Positions 23,659 through 30,005 of a stretch of DNA of 38,540 nt are shown piece after piece. The notes under the pieces are model-generated. The model was not told the DNA's origin. It saw only the letters and a program-made list of their open reading frames with translations, and did no database searches. A program made the translations under genes and the position numbers. The stretch is from positions 1 to 38,540 of the IMG/VR virus record IMGVR_UViG_3300046005_000250. One strand, 5' to 3'. Source of the stretch: a virus. Within the stretch, counting starts at the first letter, position 1; every line of letters starts with the position of its first letter.

Positions 23659-23853
23659 CTAATTTCCATTAACTTCTGGTATCTCCTCTGATTCAATGGA
23701 AACAACAGTCTCTAAATCCTTACGACTAGTGCTCGGAACTTCGTCCCTCACAGTGAAATAACAGTCACTACAAAGATCTAGGTAGACCCCATGACTATCT
23801 TTACGAGTAGCTTCGTAGTCACTTAGTTCACAATCACACGCTTGACATCTCAT
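23659..23853 (-). CDS. Small zinc-finger protein, 64 aa
   Basis: I start at ATG 23853 (MRCQACDCELSDYEATRK) because AAGGAAGGGG sits about seven bases ahead, and an upstream in-frame ATG (23910) would overlap the 49-aa gene. Cys3, Cys6 (CQAC) pair with a later LCSDC motif, making a four-Cys zinc knuckle; the rest is acidic (SIESEEIPEVNGN). Proteins of this shape are frequent in T7-like early regions. Binding target unknown. Confidence 0.7.
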   Translation of the reverse strand: MRCQACDCELSDYEATRKDSHGVYLDLCSDCYFTVRDEVPSTSRKDLETVVSIESEEIPEVNGN

Positions 23854-23890
23854 AGGTATACCCCTTCCTTTTACGTTATGTAATATTCTA

Positions 23891-24040
23891 CTAAGTTCCA
23901 CATTCGCCACATGCTGGTTGAAACTCAGTCCGTTTTTGTTCTACATACTGAAAGATAATAGCTATTAGCTCTTCATTACTTAGTTTATTCATAGCTAATA
24001 TTGTATCTAATTCATCTAGTATTTCTAATGCATCATTCAT
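23891..24040 (-). CDS. Hypothetical 49-aa protein
   Basis: A 49-residue gene with a good ribosome site (AAAGGAG, about seven bases before ATG). The product is acidic and helical (MNDALEILDELDTILAMNK) and ends in a CxxC pair (PACGECGT). It fills most of the gap between the ATP-grasp gene and the zinc-finger gene. No known family recognised. The remaining 88 bases upstream (24041-24128) show no gene I can support. Confidence 0.65.
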   Translation of the reverse strand: MNDALEILDELDTILAMNKLSNEELIAIIFQYVEQKRTEFQPACGECGT

Positions 24041-24128
24041 TATTTTTCTCCTTTAGTAAATGGGTGGGGTACTCATAACATCTTGCATAGCTCATCCCAG
24101 CTACTGATGTTACTTTCCCCCATAAACT

Positions 24129-24908
24129 TTAATTTAAATAATCTTTGAAAGCTTGTGCATATTTTACTAACGTAGTTCCAGTAAGACCTGGAGCAGTGTT
24201 GACTTCGAATAAGAAGACTTTGTTGTCACGTTCACGATAACCAATGTCGACTGCACCAAAGTCTAGACCTAGAATCTTTACTGCTTGTATAGCAGCTTGC
24301 TCTATTTCTACTGGATAGTTAATGTCAGCACGAGCATAGACATAACCGTTAGAGTGATTACGAATACCTGTGTCACCACCAGTCCAATTAAGTCTACGTT
24401 TCTTTTGCTGAACATCTATGACCGACTCTCTGAATACATGAACACGATACTCATACTTATGTTTAGTACCAAGAGTATACAAGGGTGCCTCGACTAGATC
24501 AAGGATGTTCTTAGCTATTACTATACCACCTCCGCTGTGACTTGTCAAGGAAGTTCTACAATATATAGACTCCTTGCCTAATCGTTCGCCCCCTTCTGTA
24601 GCTATGTAGAGCATGTTAGATGCCTCATACCTAGAGGTACAATAGTTAGGTAGATAGGGATACTCATTCTCATACAGTAGATCAAAGGTCTTAAGCTTGT
24701 TACATGCAATAGCAATAGCACTGTGCTTATTGAGATCAGTCTCTACATAAGGCATACTCTCAGATAGACGAGAGTTGCCCCAGTTAATGATAATGTCTCT
24801 ACGCTTGGCTTCGTAACTAGAACGAACTCGTCGAACTCCAAGTGATTGAGCTAGGGATCGAGCTGACAACGATCCCATCTTGTAGGGAAACACTTTGAGA
24901 AACTTCAT
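24129..24908 (-). CDS. ATP-grasp ligase-like protein
   Basis: A 259-residue protein with ATP-grasp features: NCYC-like N-lobe with INWGNS (41-46), CNKLKTF (69-75), a glycine loop SHSGGGIV (123-130), YRVHVF (154-159), GLDFGAVDIGY (214-224) and the metal-binding FEVNTAPGL (234-242). Such enzymes activate a carboxylate with ATP and join it to an amine. The strong AAGGAG site, seven bases before ATG 24908, fixes the start even though it lies 92 bases inside the upstream gene. Together with the amidoligase and glutaminase genes upstream it forms an amide-bond cassette. Substrate unknown. Confidence 0.85.
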   Translation of the reverse strand: MKFLKVFPYKMGSLSARSLAQSLGVRRVRSSYEAKRRDIIINWGNSRLSESMPYVETDLNKHSAIAIACNKLKTFDLLYENEYPYLPNYCTSRYEASNMLYIATEGGERLGKESIYCRTSLTSHSGGGIVIAKNILDLVEAPLYTLGTKHKYEYRVHVFRESVIDVQQKKRRLNWTGGDTGIRNHSNGYVYARADINYPVEIEQAAIQAVKILGLDFGAVDIGYRERDNKVFLFEVNTAPGLTGTTLVKYAQAFKDYLN

Positions 24909-25281
24909 TTGCTTGCTCCTTTTGTTTTAGTTTAGCTAACTGACGTATCTTGAATCTAGTCTCCATCTGTTTAATCTTGATGGCAATACCACGTAACCTA
25001 GGATCATCAGGTAAAGGGTTAGCCTTAATGTCTAGAGTAATAGGACCTAACTTAGCTTCGTATGCATCTAGGTTATATCCTCGTGAACTAAGACAGATAC
25101 CACCACATGTGTGGAAGTTTTGCTTATCTTCATGATCCCATTCAATAGATACTATGCCAGCATAGCCTCTATCTGGATGGAACTTAAGGATAGTGCCTGT
25201 CATACCTGCTATGAATGATGTACCATCATACTCAAAGTCTTCAGTTACTACAAGTCTTTCACCTTTATTAAATTCTAACAT
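24817..25281 (-). CDS. Hypothetical 154-aa protein of the amidoligase cassette
   Basis: The N-terminal 90 residues look like a small beta barrel (GERLVVTEDFEYDGTSF, then GMTGTILKFHP and YAGIVSIEWDHE), perhaps SH3-like. A charged helix (IAIKIKQMETRFKIRQLAKL) follows, then a Ser/Val-rich tail encoded in the 92-base overlap with the ATP-grasp gene. It sits between the amidotransferase and the ATP-grasp gene, so it may be a partner or substrate carrier; I do not recognise the family. Confidence 0.65.
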   Translation of the reverse strand: MLEFNKGERLVVTEDFEYDGTSFIAGMTGTILKFHPDRGYAGIVSIEWDHEDKQNFHTCGGICLSSRGYNLDAYEAKLGPITLDIKANPLPDDPRLRGIAIKIKQMETRFKIRQLAKLKQKEQANEVSQSVSLQDGIVVSSIPSSITWSSTSSF

Positions 25282-25283
25282 GA

Positions 25284-26192
25284 TTAGATTACTCCATAAG
25301 GATAAATAACTACTGGTTCTACTGGTGCCTCATAATCTTCTTCTAACAACTCAATGTCCATGAACTTGACATTGTAGAGGAAGTTAGGAACATCAGAGTT
25401 CTCATCAGCTGAGTCAGCCATTAAGTCTACTGAGTAGTCACGATTAACTGCAACGATCTCCCATACAGAATCTTTAGGGAAGTAAGACTTAGTGCCTGCA
25501 TCATACTGTCCACTAAGCAGAGTCACTAACTCACCTAGTGCTATGTTCTCTTTCTTGTAAGCCCATGTTTGTTTGTTATCGTAGTAACGATTAGTTAACA
25601 AAGAAGCTTGACGAGTTGGATAATATGTGCTAGGTGGTGGTGGAACATATGGTGGTGGTTTCTTGTAACTAGAATTAGAATACCACACATCGTTATCCCA
25701 TACACCCTTGTCTTCATTAAAGATCTTAGTATTACCTGTGTTATCCATAAAGATTAACTTAGAGTAACCGATACGAGCCTCGATAAGTTTTTGTATAGGG
25801 TCTTGGAATAAACCTAAGTTGCCCCACTTGTCAACGAATGGTTGTAGTATATCCTCATTGAATAACCAAGTGTCAGACTTAGCTGGATCAGTATACCCTG
25901 AGATCATACCATTGTGAACGAATGCAAAGTTGTCATTGATCTTGTATGGATGACAGTTAGCCTCATTGATTAAGCCATGTGTCTTGATACGGAAATGTAT
26001 CACACACTCTTTCTTCTTATCACGACGATATGATTTCCAGAAGTCAGCGAAAGAGAAGAAACCTTTCTTGACATACAGCTTACCATTCTTGTGGAACATA
26101 TAGCCAGCACCATCAGAGTTAGCTTTGTAACACTGAGCTAGAGTTTCTTGAGGAATGTCAATACCCTCTGGTTTATAAATAGCGATACACAT
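25284..26192 (-). CDS. Class II glutamine amidotransferase (Ntn hydrolase)
   Basis: A 302-residue protein beginning Met-Cys, so removal of Met exposes the catalytic N-terminal Cys. The family motifs follow in order: HFRIKTHG (66-73), CHPYKI, FVHNGMISGY (91-100) and SDTWLF (106-111). It should release ammonia from glutamine. A proline-rich linker (about 174-184) leads to a C-terminal part with a beta-rich domain (about 215-290). Its ATG overlaps the amidoligase stop (TAATG), so the two are probably made together and ammonia or an amine is passed between them. Confidence 0.88.
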   Translation of the reverse strand: MCIAIYKPEGIDIPQETLAQCYKANSDGAGYMFHKNGKLYVKKGFFSFADFWKSYRRDKKKECVIHFRIKTHGLINEANCHPYKINDNFAFVHNGMISGYTDPAKSDTWLFNEDILQPFVDKWGNLGLFQDPIQKLIEARIGYSKLIFMDNTGNTKIFNEDKGVWDNDVWYSNSSYKKPPPYVPPPPSTYYPTRQASLLTNRYYDNKQTWAYKKENIALGELVTLLSGQYDAGTKSYFPKDSVWEIVAVNRDYSVDLMADSADENSDVPNFLYNVKFMDIELLEEDYEAPVEPVVIYPYGVI

Positions 26193-27745
26193 TATGCGAA
26201 TCCTTTCAAGCAGTTAGATAATTCAGGATATGATTTACGATTGTTAAGGACCCAATGCATAAAGCTACGATGTCCTGTAAGTTGTTTGAGTGGCATATTA
26301 ACTTGAGCTGGTTGACAGTAGTCAGTCAACGCTTGACAGAACTCTAGTCTAGCAGAGAACTCTTCCCAATTCTTAGGTGTGCTAAAGATACGGAACTCAA
26401 TAGTATCACGATTAGATAAGTTAAGTGCATTGTATCGTTCACCTTGTTGCCCATTGATGAATGGGAAGGTAACAGATCGACCAGTAATTCTAGCATACTG
26501 ATTGTCGATACGACCAGCAATGTGAGCAATGAATGACTTGTTATCCATACGATTAAGGAACTCAGTCATCTTACCAATAGTAAATACATTGAGAGGCTTG
26601 CGACTCACATGCACATGCATACCTGTGTTCTTGTCAGGGAATAGACCAAGAGAACCATATGAACTATAGAACTTCTTGAACTCCTCAAGGTGAATGTCTA
26701 GAGTAGCAGGACAAGTAACAATCTCAAAGCCATTCTTGATAGAGCCATCAGCTTTCATAATGGCATGACCCTGTAAAGCTTTACCTACCTTGATCTTAGA
26801 TACATCACGATCAGAAGACTCATACTCTAACTCTATACCTAGATATACAGTAGAAGGTTTAACATTCTTAGCTTTGAACTTAAGAAGCTCAGGAACTTTG
26901 GTGCTGTAGTTGTGTATCTTGTATAGATTCTCATTACACTTGTGACATGCCCCATCTATGATAGATAAGTCAGGAACCTCACGATGACACACTGGACACT
27001 CACACATAGTAACTTCACTACGTTTGTATACCCTACCTTGGATAAGACACTCGTCATCCCGTAAGAATATGTAACCGTGTTGATACTCGTGACGATTGAA
27101 TCCAAAATCTGTAGGAGAATTAGCACCATGAACCTGACGAATACCCTCAGAGAACTGATAACCTCTACCTAAGTAGTATGGGAATACTCCCCCTGTCAAG
27201 TGGCATTTGAATAGTTCTATGTTAAACATACTACTCATGTAAGCTACAAGAGCACCAGCATCTGCAATTATTACTTCAGGTTGAGCAGCTATACAATGAT
27301 TAAGTAATTCATGAGTGTATCCACTTTTACACCATCTTTCAGAATTTAAACGCTTGGATACTTGTTTATAGATACCCTTACGAATAGTCCCATTCTTTGA
27401 GAATAGTTTAACTGGATTAGATTTGTAATACATAGCATCTACTGTAGCATTCTCACCATCCCAACTGTTACGGATGTGGACTAGCCCAGCTGCTGCTGAT
27501 ACTGTAGAATTGTAATCACGAATCCAGCCTTGATTGCTGACTGAGAATACATGATACCATTCTTCATTGATGATAGTCATACTACTAGTAAGAGATAGCG
27601 CACTACCTTTGACATAGTATCTCTTAAGAGTTACTTCTCTACCATAACTGTTGAATCCCTCTTCTATCTCCATCTTAAAGTCTGGATGTAGATTGGGTAT
27701 TTCACATCTGTTTTTAACGAACTGGCTGTGGGTAAACGGTCTCAT
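26192..27745 (-). CDS. Amidoligase (COOH-NH2 ligase, glutamine-synthetase-like fold)
   Basis: A 517-residue protein. Residues 1-240 are unassigned. A zinc ribbon uses Cys250, Cys253, Cys267 and Cys270. The amidoligase domain follows: GIELEYE (303-309), KADGSIKNGFEIVTCP (331-346), GMHVHVSR (375-382) and RYNALNL...IEFRIF (437-454). These correspond to the ATP- and metal-binding acids and His of the amidoligase_2 family. Phages encode it with amidotransferases and ATP-grasp enzymes in proposed peptide or cell-wall modification systems (Iyer and Aravind's amidoligase work). AAGGAG precedes the ATG. Target unknown. Confidence 0.88.
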   Translation of the reverse strand: MRPFTHSQFVKNRCEIPNLHPDFKMEIEEGFNSYGREVTLKRYYVKGSALSLTSSMTIINEEWYHVFSVSNQGWIRDYNSTVSAAAGLVHIRNSWDGENATVDAMYYKSNPVKLFSKNGTIRKGIYKQVSKRLNSERWCKSGYTHELLNHCIAAQPEVIIADAGALVAYMSSMFNIELFKCHLTGGVFPYYLGRGYQFSEGIRQVHGANSPTDFGFNRHEYQHGYIFLRDDECLIQGRVYKRSEVTMCECPVCHREVPDLSIIDGACHKCNENLYKIHNYSTKVPELLKFKAKNVKPSTVYLGIELEYESSDRDVSKIKVGKALQGHAIMKADGSIKNGFEIVTCPATLDIHLEEFKKFYSSYGSLGLFPDKNTGMHVHVSRKPLNVFTIGKMTEFLNRMDNKSFIAHIAGRIDNQYARITGRSVTFPFINGQQGERYNALNLSNRDTIEFRIFSTPKNWEEFSARLEFCQALTDYCQPAQVNMPLKQLTGHRSFMHWVLNNRKSYPELSNCLKGFA

Positions 27746-27908
27746 TTACTTGCTCCTTAGATATAATTGATAAACTCGATACTAACTGTATCAAGGTCTT
27801 ACGGTCTAACTTACTACCAGTATTTTTAGGAAGCCTGTTAAACTTCTTAAAATACGCATGACAGTATATCTCATTAAGAGTATCTGTCGAATAACTAGAG
27901 AGATTCAT
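27714..27908 (-). CDS. Hypothetical 64-aa protein before amidoligase
   Basis: A 64-residue protein (MNLSSYSTDTLNEIYCHAYF, then KNTGSKLDRKTLIQLV) that overlaps the amidoligase start by 32 bases and has AAAGGGA five bases before its ATG. Mostly helical and slightly basic. It may be a small DNA-binding or adaptor protein, but no motif supports this. It is part of the early leftward gene run. Confidence 0.65.
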   Translation of the reverse strand: MNLSSYSTDTLNEIYCHAYFKKFNRLPKNTGSKLDRKTLIQLVSSLSIISKEQVNETVYPQPVR

Positions 27909-28041
27909 AATAATCCCTTTCTCCTGTTAAAATACTGTGTTCCCCATTCCTATCCGTAAGGACTACATAACATACATTTGATGAAATGTCAACAGATATA
28001 AGAATAATTAACACACTCACTAACACTAATAGAAGTTTCAT
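27895..28041 (-). CDS. 48-aa membrane-anchored or exported peptide
   Basis: MKLLLVLVSVLIILISVDIS forms a signal-anchor-like hydrophobic N-terminus; the rest is a short polar part (CYVVLTDRNGEHSILTGERD). It overlaps the next gene by 14 bases and follows the 45-aa gene's stop closely. No strong ribosome site is visible, so coupling is likely. Function unknown; early phage membrane peptides often act on host physiology. Confidence 0.55.
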   Translation of the reverse strand: MKLLLVLVSVLIILISVDISSNVCYVVLTDRNGEHSILTGERDYYESL

Positions 28042-28047
28042 ATTAGA

Positions 28048-28185
28048 TTATAATTTGTAATCGAAGAACTTGCTAGATCTAGCTTTAGCTTTTCTTCGTT
28101 CTAAGATACTAATACAAAAATCACATACAGCAAACACACCGATAAGAAACATAATAAATACACACAATAAGATGTAGTTTTCCAT
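28048..28185 (-). CDS. 45-aa single-span membrane peptide
   Basis: Starts MENYILLCVFIMFLIGVFAV, one transmembrane helix, then a basic cytoplasmic-type tail (LERRKAKARSSKFFDYKL). TAA of the upstream gene is followed by one base and then the ATG; GGGGA lies seven bases ahead. Topology would be N-out, C-in by the positive-inside rule. Second of two membrane micropeptides in tandem. Role unknown. Confidence 0.6.
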   Translation of the reverse strand: MENYILLCVFIMFLIGVFAVCDFCISILERRKAKARSSKFFDYKL

Positions 28186-28186
28186 T

Positions 28187-28366
28187 TTAATATCCCCATT
28201 GCTCTTTTGATATTCTACTTCTAAAGATATCTACTTCTTTATAGATATCATCTAAGCCTATGTTGACAGGCTCACTATCTAACATTCTCCAACCCTCTTG
28301 CCAGAGATAATCAGACAGTTCAACTACTGGCTGAATCTCGTTGGTATATTTATTTATAACTCTCAT
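28187..28366 (-). CDS. Hypothetical 59-aa acidic protein
   Basis: A 59-residue soluble protein (MRVINKYTNEIQPVVELSDY, later WQEGWRML and DDIYKEVDIFRSR). AAGGAG lies 10 bases before the ATG, inside the end of the upstream gene. It has several Trp/Tyr and acidic residues. I do not recognise the family; tight packing with the membrane-peptide genes suggests common expression. Confidence 0.65.
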   Translation of the reverse strand: MRVINKYTNEIQPVVELSDYLWQEGWRMLDSEPVNIGLDDIYKEVDIFRSRISKEQWGY

Positions 28367-28370
28367 GTGA

Positions 28371-28550
28371 TTAAATCTCCTTAATATAATTCATAGAGAA
28401 AGAGGAACAATCCCCATATGTTTGGGATAACTTCTTATTAGCCTGTTTAACTGCATCTTCCATAGATTGAGCTTCTATATAGAACTCTACTTCTCTATGG
28501 AACTTATTAATTCTACTTATAAACAACACTTCATAACTAATCAACCCCAT
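28371..28550 (-). CDS. Hypothetical 59-aa protein
   Basis: I prefer ATG 28550 (MGLISYEVLFISRINKFHRE). The open frame extends to 28658, but the extra 36 codons overlap the upstream gene and lie in the inverted duplication, where the sister copy has a stop in this frame. The product has an alternating beta pattern then a helix (AQSMEDAVKQANKKL), as in small ferredoxin-like folds. Ribosome site is weak. Function unknown. Confidence 0.6.
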   Translation of the reverse strand: MGLISYEVLFISRINKFHREVEFYIEAQSMEDAVKQANKKLSQTYGDCSSFSMNYIKEI

Positions 28551-28629
28551 ATATGACCGTCTCTTTCTCTCTCTACAATTAATAGATAACTCGTTAGAGA
28601 GAACCGAAGTCCTCTCCAACTTAGCGTGA

Positions 28630-28866
28630 TTAGGCTGTAGTGCCATTACTGCGTTCACGAGCTTCAGCTAACTTCTTTGCTTTCGCACGGATGTCTGTCA
28701 CTTCGTCACGAGCATCCATTAGCTCTTGGAACAGAGGAGATTTGTAGCGAAGCATAGTAGCTAACGCATCACCGAGTAACTGTTCTGCTAGGTATAGTTT
28801 AAGTCCGCTGTTAGCGTTCTCCATTACTTTGTTGTATTCATTGAAATCAAATTGCTGTGTTGCCAT
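28630..28866 (-). CDS. 78-aa protein of inverted gene pair (left copy)
   Basis: First gene of the leftward operon. ATG 28866 has AAGGAG seven bases ahead. The 78-residue helical protein starts MATQQFDFNEYNKVMENANS and contains LAEQLLGDALATMLRYKSPL and a Lys/Ala-rich end (RAKAKKLAEARE). A diverged copy lies in inverted orientation at 29097-29351, with both DNA flanks also conserved. Base use is less AT-rich than neighbours. I do not recognise the family. Being first in the early operon suggests a takeover or regulatory role. Confidence 0.7.
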   Translation of the reverse strand: MATQQFDFNEYNKVMENANSGLKLYLAEQLLGDALATMLRYKSPLFQELMDARDEVTDIRAKAKKLAEARERSNGTTA

Positions 28867-28907
28867 GGTAGTTCTCCTTAGTTAATGTGGCGGTTGCCAC
28901 AGCTGTT

Positions 28908-29055
28908 AGAAACACAAAGACGAGGCGATGTCAGGTGATCTAGCCTTAGCAGGCTGCTGAGACGTAGAACAATGGCGTGCCTTTTCGACATTGTTCTAGG
29001 TCTCTTGCAGATGCTTAGGCTAGAGCACTTGATGTTGACTCGGCTTTGTGTTTCT
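28908..29055. other. 67-bp imperfect hairpin at the centre of the inverted duplication
   Basis: Arm 28908-28974 and arm 28989-29055 are each 67 bases with a 14-base loop (28975-28988). They pair at 51 of 67 positions without any gap, and several mismatches would be G-U in RNA. Both ends pair perfectly (AGAAACACAA outside, TAGAACAATG inside, apart from the intervening differences). It holds no gene. It could be a replication or transcription control element. Confidence 0.8.
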
Positions 29056-29096
29056 ATCAGCGAATTGGGGCGACCGCAACATTAACTTAGGAGAAC

Positions 29097-29351
29097 TTGG
29101 CAACACAGCAATTTGGTTTCAATGAATGCGCTTACAACGAAGTAATGGAGAAGGATAACGGTGGTTACTTAAACTTCCTAGCAGAGCAGTTACTCGGTGT
29201 TGCGATTAGCTACATGCTTCGCTACAAATCTGCTCTGTTCCAAGATAAAGCTAATGAGATGATCGTGATGAAGTGGCAGAGATACGATGCGAAAGCTAAG
29301 AAGTTAGTTGAAGCTCGAGGGTTGAACGCAGTAATGGCACGGAATGCCTAA
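29097..29351 (+). CDS. 84-aa inverted paralogue (right copy, possibly degenerate)
   Basis: Diverged copy of the 78-aa gene, facing the other way: shares MATQQF-FNE, AEQLLG, MLRYKS-LFQ and AKAKKL-EAR. The left copy's ATG region is changed: four bases are missing, leaving TTG only three bases after AGGAG. The last nine codons (LNAVMARNA) are in a shifted frame relative to the left copy after a five-base insertion. No rightward promoter is seen upstream, while the leftward promoter at 29837 would transcribe its antisense. It may be a decaying copy or conserved for structure. Confidence 0.45.
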   Translation: MATQQFGFNECAYNEVMEKDNGGYLNFLAEQLLGVAISYMLRYKSALFQDKANEMIVMKWQRYDAKAKKLVEARGLNAVMARNA

Positions 29352-29836
29352 GCACGCTAAGTTGGTGAAGAGGACTCGGTTATCTCTAACGAGTTATCTC
29401 TCTATAAAATTACTTTAAACAACAACAACTTATCTAGATATTAATACAGCTACTAAATACCTATAGAGGTACCACACTACACATATCTTCTTCACCTAAC
29501 AGCAGAGACAACATGAACAGCATGAGCAACAGAGACAATGCTACTTAACATTGACTTCGTTACTAGGTCACACTACTAGATCAACATAGGGGGGGGGTGT
29601 ATATAGCACGGATGTGGATTTTAATGATGTATCACAACACACACAACAAAGGGTAAAATAGAACGTATCCGCATAATGTGGTATCTATAGGCTAGAACGA
29701 AGTGGAAAGAAAGGAGGGAAGTAGAGGTGATATAGACTATATCGATCTGCGACATTACTACTTAGTAGAAATCTCTTTCTATTTTAAAACAGGAGTTTTT
29801 AGAAGTAGAGTTTCTCTAATTGATCAATATAAGAAT
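29352..29836. other. Long non-coding leader region
   Basis: About 480 bases with no supportable gene on either strand. On the minus strand it would be the 5' leader of the leftward early transcript. Notable content: end of the inverted duplication (to about 29403), repeats of CAGAGACAA near 29510-29555, a G9 tract (29589-29597), purine-rich GGAAAGAAAGGAGGGAAG near 29710, and several short stems. No tRNA was found. Confidence 0.6.
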
Positions 29837-29865
29837 ATTATATCATATTTCTAATCTAAAGTCAA
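29837..29865 (-). promoter_or_regulatory. Leftward early promoter
   Basis: On the minus strand TTGACT (29865-29860), 17-bp spacer, TATAAT (29842-29837). It faces left toward the replication operon; its -35 box is 48 bp from that of the rightward promoter. The first gene ATG (28866) is about 960 bases downstream, leaving a long structured leader. Confidence 0.88.
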
Positions 29866-29913
29866 TATCCTTTCTCTTAAATTCAAATAAATACTTTCTT
29901 CTTTAGAATTTAC

Positions 29914-29942
29914 TTGACTTTTAAAATCTTCTGTGTTATAAT
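29914..29942 (+). promoter_or_regulatory. Rightward promoter for packaging/head operon
   Basis: TTGACT at 29914-29919, 17-bp spacer, TATAAT at 29937-29942. Shares TTGACTTTTAAA with the promoter at 34682. It drives the HNH-like, terminase and portal genes starting at 30006. Confidence 0.9.
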
Positions 29943-30005
29943 GATTACATAGTTAGTTAGATTTTCTATTTTAGAAGTGCACTCTTTAGTGCGAACGGAG
30001 TGAGC

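Larger units (their letters stand above)
28573..29403. repeat. Large imperfect inverted duplication (about 400-bp arms)
   Basis: Reading outward from the centre near 28982, the left arm (minus strand) and right arm (plus strand) match through leader, ribosome site (TTAACTAAGGAGAAC against TTAACTTAGGAGAAC), the whole 78/84-codon gene, and about 60 bases past the stop (CACGCTAAGTTGG, CTCTAACGAGTTATCT). Similarity fades outside roughly 28573 and 29403. The arms differ by small indels, so the duplication is not an assembly mirror of identical sequence. Confidence 0.85.

Noticed and set aside
24070-24119. 16-codon ORF on the minus strand starting MGESNISSWDELCKML
   Set aside because: No ribosome site and too short to judge; left as unassigned gap before the 49-aa gene.
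29512-29548. Very short ORFs (10-20 codons) in the early leader on both strands
   Set aside because: No ribosome sites and no conserved look; repeats such as CAGAGACAA explain the composition.
29352-29990. Possible tRNA or CRISPR-like content in the non-coding region
   Set aside because: No cloverleaf with a T-arm motif and no regularly spaced repeats were found; the inverted duplication is a single pair.
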